From Parcubacteria group bacterium Greene0714_7 (lineage in GTDB: Bacteria; Patescibacteria; Paceibacteria; UBA9973; UBA2103), in NCBI GenBank assembly GCA_007378985.1, contig VMHB01000002.1:41369-105368 (forward strand): a stretch of 64,000 bases of DNA. The letters are read 5' to 3'. Numbering within the stretch: the stretch's first letter is position 1; each line of letters begins with the position of its first letter. The notes beneath the pieces were generated by a model. The model was not told where the DNA came from and ran no database searches. It worked only from the letters and a program-made list of their open reading frames with translations. Below are positions 58,360-64,000 of the stretch, one piece after another. Position numbers and translations under genes: made by a program.

Positions 58360-59868
58360 CTACTCGTACTCAATAGTTGCAGGAGGTTTTTGGGTAACAT
58401 CGTACAAAATCCGATTTACACCACGAACTTTGCCAACTATGGCACTTGAGATTTTCTCCAAAAGTTCGTGCGGCATCTTGTGCCAGTCAGCGCTCATTCC
58501 ATCAATAGAGTCTACTGCACGAAGCGCAATGATGTATTCATAGGTGCGAGCATCACCCATAACGCCAACTACTTTGAGAGGTAATAATGCGGCGAATGAC
58601 TGCCAAATCTTCTCGTACTCACCTGCCAGCTTTAGCTCTTCAGTAAACACAGCGTCTGCTTCTCGAAGAATCGCAAGGCGTTCAGGTGTAATCTCACCAA
58701 CAATACGAATCGCAAGCCCTGGGCCTGGGAATGGGTGGCGCCATACGAGCGCATGTGGCAACCCTAATTCTTCTCCAACACGACGCACTTCATCCTTATA
58801 CAAATCTTTCACTGGCTCAACTATTTTTAATTTCATTCGCTCGGGTAGTGTGAGGTTGTGATGACTTTTTATTTTGGATGAGTGTTTCGATGTTGAGGCT
58901 GACTCAACACGATCAGGATAAATAGTCCCTTGCGCAAGGTAGCCAATTGGATATGCCTTTAGTTCTTCAGTCAGCGCTTTTTCAAAAACCTCTACAAACG
59001 AGTGTCCAATAATTTTACGCTTTTCTTCTGGTTCAATAACCCCCACCAAACGCGACAAAAACATCTCACTTGCATCAATAACATGCAGGTTTTTGAATCC
59101 CTGTGAGCGAAGAGATTTGGAAACGCTCTCCACTTCCCCTTTGCGGAGTAAACCTGTATCTACAAAAACTGCATGCAAACGGTTTCCTATTGCTTTATAG
59201 AGCAGAGTGGCAGCAACAAGCGAATCCACACCACCAGAAATACCGACCACCACATGTCCGTCACCGATTTCTTTTTTTAAGTCTGCAATAATATTTTTCG
59301 CGACAGACTTCATATCCCAATCTTTTTTGGCTTTGCAGATACCAAAAATAAAATTGGAAATTATTTTTTTCCCATGAACCGTATGTGTTACTTCTGGATG
59401 AAATTGAATACCAAAAAACCTGCGTTTCTCGTCTGCAAATCCTGCATGTGCACACGTTTTAGTAGAAGCCGTAATTACAAATCCTTTTGGTAATTTTGTT
59501 GCTTGATCGCCGTGTGAAAACCATACAACCTCTTTCGCTACAAGCCCTTTAAGAATGCCTGTTTTCTTTTTTATTGAAACAACTTCTTTCCCAAACTCTT
59601 TATTCTCTTTATTTTGCACCTTTCCACCTAAAAGATGCGCCATTAATTGATGCCCGTAACAAATACCAAGAACAGGGATACCAAGCTCAAATACTCGCTT
59701 GTCTGGTAGTGGACCACCTTCGAGTACTGAATGCGGGCTTCCTGAGAGAATAACGCCCACGGGATTCAGGGCTTGAATCTCAGCTACCGTTGTATCTCCA
59801 TGCAAAATCTCGGCCTTCACGCCGAGATCACGGACCCTTCTTGCAATAAGGTGCAAACTGTCCTCCAA
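58360..59868 (-). CDS. guaA: GMP synthase (glutamine-hydrolysing), frameshift near the start
   Basis: 502 residues from TTG 59868. Amidates XMP to GMP. GATase: VLGICYGHQLMAHLLGG (nucleophile Cys) and FGIQFHPEVTHT. ATP-pyrophosphatase P-loop: VVGISGGVDSLVAATLLYKA; dimerisation part ends RILYDVTQKPPATIEYE. The conserved start of the family (ILIVDFGSQYTHLIARRV) is split: ATG 59887 gives MIVVLNFGGQF in another frame, then EDSLHLIARRVRDLG continues in the annotated frame. A 2-nt deletion or a +1 shift explains this. The real start is probably 59887. Confidence 0.93.
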   Translation of the reverse strand: MEDSLHLIARRVRDLGVKAEILHGDTTVAEIQALNPVGVILSGSPHSVLEGGPLPDKRVFELGIPVLGICYGHQLMAHLLGGKVQNKENKEFGKEVVSIKKKTGILKGLVAKEVVWFSHGDQATKLPKGFVITASTKTCAHAGFADEKRRFFGIQFHPEVTHTVHGKKIISNFIFGICKAKKDWDMKSVAKNIIADLKKEIGDGHVVVGISGGVDSLVAATLLYKAIGNRLHAVFVDTGLLRKGEVESVSKSLRSQGFKNLHVIDASEMFLSRLVGVIEPEEKRKIIGHSFVEVFEKALTEELKAYPIGYLAQGTIYPDRVESASTSKHSSKIKSHHNLTLPERMKLKIVEPVKDLYKDEVRRVGEELGLPHALVWRHPFPGPGLAIRIVGEITPERLAILREADAVFTEELKLAGEYEKIWQSFAALLPLKVVGVMGDARTYEYIIALRAVDSIDGMSADWHKMPHELLEKISSAIVGKVRGVNRILYDVTQKPPATIEYE

Positions 59869-59892
59869 AATTGAGAACTACAATCATGCTTT

Positions 59893-59921
59893 ATTTTACC
59901 TCGACCTCGAACTTTTTTCAA
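59893..59921 (-). promoter_or_regulatory. guaA promoter, leaderless type
   Basis: Minus-strand TTGAAA (59916-59921), 17-nt spacer, TAAAAT (59893-59898). The ATG at 59887 is 5 nt after the -10 box. Confidence 0.65.
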
Positions 59922-59930
59922 ACTGCATAT

Positions 59931-59957
59931 AAAAAACCCGCCTAGTGGCGGGTTTTT
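59931..59957. terminator. bidirectional terminator between guaA and the C2H2-like gene
   Basis: Stem AAAAAACCCGCC/GGCGGGTTTTT with loop TAGT. Confidence 0.85.
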
Positions 59958-59970
59958 GTGAGTAAAAAGT

Positions 59971-60162
59971 TTATTTTTGATTTTGATGCACAACCCTTCT
60001 ATGCGAATCCCATCCATGTTTTTGTATCCATTTCTCGCACGTGTCACACCAGATATCATTCCTTTCAAACACTCCAGGAGTTCCACTCCCATCCTCACGT
60101 GTCCCTTTTCTGCTCCAAAAGTGAGTTCCACCTCCTTCAAAAAATTTACCAGTTATACCCAT
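59971..60162 (-). CDS. 63-residue C2H2-like zinc-finger protein
   Basis: ATG 60162 to the stop at 59971. The C-terminal half is CDTCEKWIQKHGWDSHRRVV followed by His: Cys-x2-Cys-x12-His-x4-His, the spacing of a classical C2H2 finger, rare in bacteria. The N-terminal half (MGITGKFFEGGGTHFWSRKG) is basic and Gly-rich. A TA-rich promoter-like stretch lies directly upstream. Could bind DNA or RNA (inference). The minus-strand terminator at 59931-59957 closes it. Confidence 0.65.
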   Translation of the reverse strand: MGITGKFFEGGGTHFWSRKGTREDGSGTPGVFERNDIWCDTCEKWIQKHGWDSHRRVVHQNQK

Positions 60163-60234
60163 ATAAATATATTACACAATGAGTTAATGGAAGTCAAATT
60201 TTCATGGGCTTTTTTGATTAGAAGATTGCATCGA

Positions 60235-61506
60235 TCAGAGCCCTATGTTGACGCTACCAGTTCCACTCCCTCCTACATTCACATTACTTCCCCCTACATG
60301 TACTTCTCCTTGTACATCAACTCCATTATTCACATTAATATCAATTGGGAGAATTTCGGTTGGATCAGGCGCGCTGTTCCCGTCTTCTTCGCGATCACTG
60401 CCATGCGACTTTGAGTTATTGTTGTTTTTTACTGACGAAGCATCCTCTGAAGGAGCAAAAAGCTTGATGTTCACTCCACCAGAAGCATTAAGATAGACAG
60501 TGAGCTTACTTACGGCTACCAACGCATCTTGATACGAATGAAATGCACCAACAAAATCACCTGATTTGACGAGTGTGTCACCCTCGGTTGAAAGAGTTGT
60601 AGCTAGCGTAATCTGCACCTTTGCATTCGCTAGAGTTGAGGTGTCGAGTTTCCGACTCGCTTTAGCAAGGAGAGACTGCGCTTCTTTTATCGACGCCTTT
60701 GCCTTGTTACCTACAGCGACCGCAGTCTCTTGCTTGATACGAGCATCTACAGTGACACTTTCAGAGATACCAGTCGCCTTGCGTGCATCGATACTTTGAA
60801 CCGAACGAGCACTGACTTCAGCATCACCTTCTGCGTTCATACGAAATTTTGAAACCAAAAGCGCTTTTGTACGCACCACTGCACGCAAAGTATCCGTTTT
60901 CCCTTTCGCATTGACTCCGGCGAGCAATGCTTCATGTGCAACAAGATTGCTTTCAAAATTTGATGCAAGTCCAATGGCGACTGATGCATCTTTCTTTTCT
61001 AATTTTTCCGTCTCTGCCACTGCTGCATCAGCATGCTTTGCGAAATCACTGGACAACTTTGCGCTGTTGTCCTCAGTAAGCTTATTCCCTACTGCAAGAT
61101 TTGTAGCCTCCGAAAGACGGCGCCCTGCAAACTTTGCTTCAAGTGTTGCTTTAGATTCAGTAGACACTGCAAGCGCACTTTCCACCTTTTCATTCACTCC
61201 CACTTTTATCGGGTAGAGTAAATCTCCAGGCAGAGCGCCCTCTGCAGCGTATGACGCAGTTCCTGAAAGAAGAAGTCCTAGGACTATTGCAACAGGAACA
61301 TATCTTCTCTTTGAATGCATGAAAAGAGAGGAAAAGAAACTTCCCTTAGTCTCTGCGTGACGCTCATCCTTAGACGAATGCGCACCCCGTATTGGCTTCA
61401 TCGCCATGTATTCCGTAAGTACCCTCTCAAGCTTCTCTTGCTCCACTGTCGAGAGCGATGTGGTGTCGCCGACTTTTTTGATGTAGTCAATGAGATTAAT
61501 TTTCAT
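60235..61506 (-). CDS. DUF5667-type membrane protein, partner of an ECF sigma factor
   Basis: 423 residues from ATG 61506 (a TTG at 61512 is less likely). The N-terminal cytosolic part (about 1-68, LSTVEQEKLERVLTEYMAMK) resembles the sigma-binding half of anti-sigma factors in position. A membrane helix follows at about 70-88 (YVPVAIVLGLLLSGTASYAA). The exterior region starts ALPGDLLYPIKVGVNEKVES, the DUF5667 signature, with long helices. It ends in a Gly/Asn/Val-rich tail. Seven nt after the sigma gene. An anti-sigma or envelope-stress role is inferred. Confidence 0.8.
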   Translation of the reverse strand: MKINLIDYIKKVGDTTSLSTVEQEKLERVLTEYMAMKPIRGAHSSKDERHAETKGSFFSSLFMHSKRRYVPVAIVLGLLLSGTASYAAEGALPGDLLYPIKVGVNEKVESALAVSTESKATLEAKFAGRRLSEATNLAVGNKLTEDNSAKLSSDFAKHADAAVAETEKLEKKDASVAIGLASNFESNLVAHEALLAGVNAKGKTDTLRAVVRTKALLVSKFRMNAEGDAEVSARSVQSIDARKATGISESVTVDARIKQETAVAVGNKAKASIKEAQSLLAKASRKLDTSTLANAKVQITLATTLSTEGDTLVKSGDFVGAFHSYQDALVAVSKLTVYLNASGGVNIKLFAPSEDASSVKNNNNSKSHGSDREEDGNSAPDPTEILPIDINVNNGVDVQGEVHVGGSNVNVGGSGTGSVNIGL

Positions 61507-61513
61507 ATGCAAG

Positions 61514-62035
61514 TTATGAGAGCATGGTGCGAAGTTTAATAATGGCGCGATGAAGCCTGACTGATATTACATTTTCCGTTTCACCAGTCATTTGTGAAAT
61601 TTCCTTTGGAGAAAACCCGTCTATGTAGCGCATCGTTACGACTGAACAATACTCGGGTGAAAGATTCGTGAGCTGTTCACGCACCTTCACTACAAGCGCT
61701 TCTTCATCAATATGCTCTTCCGTTTCCCATACACTACCCTCAGCCATGTCTGCATCTATATGTGCCCGGCGTTCATCACTCATACCATCAAGCGACTCCG
61801 CTTTTTTGCGACGGTACTCGTCAATGATGAGATTGTGCATAATGCGGTACAAAAATCCCTTAAACTGTTTTACTTCTCCACCGCCACGAAGATAATCCCA
61901 TGCTTTGATAAAAGTATCTTGTGTGAGATCGAGTGCTCGCTCTCTCGAGCTAACCCGAAAGAACGCATGCCGAAAGAGCCCGTCATAGTGTTCACGGAAT
62001 ACCGCCAGAAAAGCCTCTTCAGTACTTCCCTTCAT
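61514..62035 (-). CDS. ECF-type RNA polymerase sigma-70 factor
   Basis: 173 residues. Region 2: FREHYDGLFRHAFFRVSSRE and LTQDTFIKAWDYL, with the IMHNLIIDEYRRKKAE segment. Region 4: LTNLSPEYCSVVTMRYIDGF followed by SPKEISQMTGETENVISVRL. No region 1.1 or 3, so ECF class. An AGGAG ribosome binding site is directly upstream. Its operon partner is the DUF5667 membrane protein, the typical layout for a sigma factor held by a membrane anti-sigma factor. Target genes unknown. Confidence 0.93.
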   Translation of the reverse strand: MKGSTEEAFLAVFREHYDGLFRHAFFRVSSRERALDLTQDTFIKAWDYLRGGGEVKQFKGFLYRIMHNLIIDEYRRKKAESLDGMSDERRAHIDADMAEGSVWETEEHIDEEALVVKVREQLTNLSPEYCSVVTMRYIDGFSPKEISQMTGETENVISVRLHRAIIKLRTMLS

Positions 62036-62230
62036 GTTCTCCTATTGTAAGACGGGAAAGACGGGTCGCACTTACTGCCGACGCAGCCGAGGAGAGGAGA
62101 AAGCTTCTATTTTCTGCTCTTGAGGCAAGGAAGGTAGAAAAACTCTCGAGGTTTCCGTAGAAAGTTTTACACGGCAAGCGAGAAAGAACATGAGAGTTTT
62201 ACTTTCATATTTTTCGAGCGAAGACGGGGG
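62036..62230. other. 195-nt intergenic stretch, no gene seen
   Basis: Upstream region of the ECF sigma factor and downstream of purB. GA-rich; a 27-codon plus frame from 62191 is not convincing. I see no consensus promoter. Confidence 0.3.
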
Positions 62231-62260
62231 AAAGATTCGGAAGCATCCATCCGAATCTTT
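62231..62260 (-). terminator. hairpin after purB
   Basis: Perfect 10-bp stem AAAGATTCGG/CCGAATCTTT with loop AAGCATCCAT, 10 nt after the purB stop. Weak T-tract. Confidence 0.6.
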
Positions 62261-62269
62261 GCCGTTTCT

Positions 62270-63646
62270 TTAAAGCGAGAGTCTTTTGTGCCAATTTTCA
62301 GCAACAGCCTTGGCCTTTTTCTCTGCGATTCCTGTATATAAGGATGGATTTTTAAGTATATTTTTCTGTGCTTCAGTCATCCGCAAAAGATATGGCGCCA
62401 TTTCAGCATCACTTAGTGCCACTTCTTCTAACCCCTTCCCTTCCTGTCCTGCGGTGAGCGTAAGATTTCGAACCTTCTCATGTGCATCAGGATGACCAAG
62501 AGATGCAAGAATAATGTAGAGAGGTTCCGCAGCAACCGATCCACGACCAAGGGCAAGATTTTTTTCAAGATTACCCATGTCTACCTTCAACTTCGACATT
62601 GTCTTAGTTAAACGCTTCACCGCAGACAAGGTGTATGCGATTGACTCACCATAGGTACGAGACGAAGCCGAATTGGTAAGGTCTCGTTGATGCTCACTAA
62701 TTTGGTCTAGAAAAATAGTTGCAACGCGAGGCATTACTATTTTCCAGATACTTTTTACATTTTCAAAATTTATAGGATTTCTCTTTTGTGGCATCGTTGA
62801 AGATCCAACTTGAGAAGCTTCAAATTCCTCCCCTATCTCCCCTATTTCTGTACGCTGTAGTGCGCGCATATCATCAGAAAGATTGGCGAGTACACCGAGA
62901 GTAATAGAAACCTCTGCCATCAAACGCGCCATTGGTTCTGGTTGTGTTACTTGCGTTGACTGTTCTGAAGCTTGGAGACCTAGCCCTGTGAGTACATCGT
63001 TTTCGAAACTTTCAGGGTCATCAAAGAAAAGTGATGATGCGTTGTATGCACCAACTGCACCGGAAAACTTTCCTCGAAGCTCTTTCGCAAGAGCATCAAG
63101 CGCTTCGATGCAGACACCTAAACGACTCACGTAGCCTGACAGTGCAAAACCAAATGTTATGGGAACCGCATGCTGTCCATGCGTACGCCCGACCTGTACT
63201 GTGCCTGCTTCACGAAGAGTTAAATCAATGAGTACTTTTTCAAGATCTTTCAGTGCAGGAACGAGAACTTTCTGTGTTGCATCACGAAATCGTGCAGCGT
63301 TTGCCGTATCAATAATGTCATACGATGTAGCCGTCATATGTACAAATGGCTTTGCACTGTCAGACACTTTTGAACGAATCACATTCACCAGTGCCCTAAT
63401 ATCGTGCTTTATGCGCTCCTCTTCCGCATATACTTCTTCAGAGGTAACAGACTTGCATGCGACTTCTACTTCCTGAACAACAGAGGCTGGGCACATCTTG
63501 TGTTTTTCTAAAGCCTTCAGAAGAGCAATTTCTGCTTGCATTTTATAGTCTAAAAATCCCCTATCAGAAAAATACGGAGAAAGTGATTCGTCCCAGTATC
63601 GATAATCGATTGGTGAGAATGAATCAAAGGAGGTGGTTGGTCTCAT
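62270..63646 (-). CDS. purB: adenylosuccinate lyase
   Basis: 458 residues. Cleaves adenylosuccinate to AMP + fumarate (and SAICAR in purine synthesis). The fumarase/aspartase signature SSTMPQKRNPINFENVKSIW is present, with TATSYDIIDTANAARF and QVGRTHGQHAVPITFGFAL holding the catalytic His. Full length. Together with guaA and gmk/adk it supplies purine nucleotide interconversion in a lineage that usually lacks de novo synthesis. Its ATG sits 6 nt after a TATACT box, so the mRNA is probably leaderless. Confidence 0.97.
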   Translation of the reverse strand: MRPTTSFDSFSPIDYRYWDESLSPYFSDRGFLDYKMQAEIALLKALEKHKMCPASVVQEVEVACKSVTSEEVYAEEERIKHDIRALVNVIRSKVSDSAKPFVHMTATSYDIIDTANAARFRDATQKVLVPALKDLEKVLIDLTLREAGTVQVGRTHGQHAVPITFGFALSGYVSRLGVCIEALDALAKELRGKFSGAVGAYNASSLFFDDPESFENDVLTGLGLQASEQSTQVTQPEPMARLMAEVSITLGVLANLSDDMRALQRTEIGEIGEEFEASQVGSSTMPQKRNPINFENVKSIWKIVMPRVATIFLDQISEHQRDLTNSASSRTYGESIAYTLSAVKRLTKTMSKLKVDMGNLEKNLALGRGSVAAEPLYIILASLGHPDAHEKVRNLTLTAGQEGKGLEEVALSDAEMAPYLLRMTEAQKNILKNPSLYTGIAEKKAKAVAENWHKRLSL

Positions 63647-63652
63647 TTGGGC

Positions 63653-63681
63653 AGTATAGCAACACTATGCTTATTTTTCTA
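63653..63681 (-). promoter_or_regulatory. purB promoter, leaderless type
   Basis: Minus-strand TAGAAA (63676-63681), 17-nt spacer, TATACT (63653-63658), 6 nt before ATG 63646. Confidence 0.5.
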
Positions 63682-63770
63682 AAGGACATAAAACTTCTAC
63701 TTAACAGAAGAGCTTTTTTTTGAAAAAAGTGGTATTGTTTTGGGTGAAAGAAGGAGAGGAAGCAGCGTTC

Positions 63771-63839
63771 GGGGCGTAAGGAAGCCTTTCGCCCCTTCGC
63801 TTCGGATCGAGAGTCGGGGCGTAAGGAAGCCTTTCGCCC
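63771..63839. repeat. two direct copies of a 24-bp GC-rich repeat
   Basis: GGGGCGTAAGGAAGCCTTTC plus GCCC occurs at 63771-63794 and 63816-63839 (45-bp period). Each unit has GGGCG/CGCCC ends. It lies about 50 nt upstream of tRNA-Pro, whose own 5-prime end is also CGGGGCGTA. Confidence 0.75.
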
Positions 63840-63888
63840 TCGCTCCTCGAAAAGAATACATGCGAGCATGATATTCTCTTTCTCGTCG

Positions 63889-63959
63889 CGGGGCGTAGTA
63901 TACCGGTAGTACGTCTGCTTTGGGAGCAGATAGACCGAGTTCGATTCTCGGCGCCCCGA
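63889..63959 (+). tRNA. tRNA-Pro (anticodon TGG)
   Basis: 71-nt cloverleaf: acceptor CGGGGCG/CGCCCCG with C1-G72 typical of bacterial tRNA-Pro, anticodon stem TCTGC/GCAGA with loop TTTGGGA giving TGG, T-arm CCGAG TTCGATT CTCGG, discriminator A. CCA not encoded. Confidence 0.95.
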
Positions 63960-64000
63960 CTGAACAAAGTGAAGGAGTAAGAACAGGCGAACTGCTTCGC

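Noticed and set aside
59817..60140. 107-codon minus frame over the guaA start and C2H2 gene
   Set aside because: Overlaps both better-supported genes and a terminator; no conserved feature.
62191..62274. 27-codon plus frame between sigma factor and purB
   Set aside because: Crosses the purB terminator hairpin and has no ribosome binding site.

Overview
The window looks like the chromosome of a Candidate Phyla Radiation (Patescibacteria, most likely Parcubacteria-type) bacterium. The evidence is compact genes with short or overlapping junctions, S5 followed directly by L15 with no rpmD (L30), a trigger factor with no FKBP domain, many tiny unrecognised proteins, large secreted proteins built from Ig-like and PKD-like repeats, and a type IV pilus/competence gene set. 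The lineage is inferred from gene content only; no 16S gene is present.

Layout. Positions 1-2147 hold the N-terminal part of an ATPase-type protein, a small membrane protein and two tiny proteins downstream of map. Positions 2161-22888 are a minus-strand ribosomal protein supercluster that is no longer one operon. I see rpsJ (read from tuf), rplC-rplD-rplW-rplB, rpsS through rplE, and rpsN through map, separated by hairpin terminators and by new promoters. A 7 kb island (12317-19638) sits exactly between rplB and rpsS. It carries a REP-type transposase flanked by palindromes, two giant paralogous surface proteins and a membrane protein. Positions 22918-28072 carry tuf, fusA, rpsG and rpsL with tiny proteins between them.

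Positions 28258-38497 mix housekeeping genes: a site-2 protease, rlmB, a methyltransferase, rpmB, a comEC split in two around a superoxide dismutase gene, RNase H, recJ, a HIT protein, pgk and tpiA. Positions 38904-44264 form a minus-strand type IV pilus operon (pilB, pilC and three pseudopilin-like proteins). Positions 44578-54243 run mostly on the plus strand: nusA, ppa, secreted proteins, a truncated trigger factor, a TrmB-type regulator, clpP, RNase Y and HU. Positions 54466-58358 hold tRNA-Gly, a secreted serine protease, a TrpR/YerC-type regulator and hisG-hisIE. Positions 58360-63646 hold guaA, a C2H2-like mini protein, a DUF5667-type membrane protein with an ECF sigma factor, and purB. 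tRNA-Pro closes the window.

The most interesting signals are: (1) a near-identical 30-bp palindrome in front of both the TrpR/YerC-like gene and hisG, a likely two-site histidine regulon; (2) the transposase/adhesin island splitting the S10 operon, with its 38-bp palindrome touching the -35 box of the downstream promoter; (3) tig and guaA, each with a leaderless-type promoter and an ATG whose reading frame must shift to reach the conserved protein; (4) recurring compact three-way-junction elements and a tandem-hairpin repeat with a compensatory base change; (5) a cohort of tiny zinc-ribbon or zinc-finger proteins beside translation genes; (6) a triosephosphate isomerase with an altered catalytic residue and an S12 lacking its conserved C-terminal loop.
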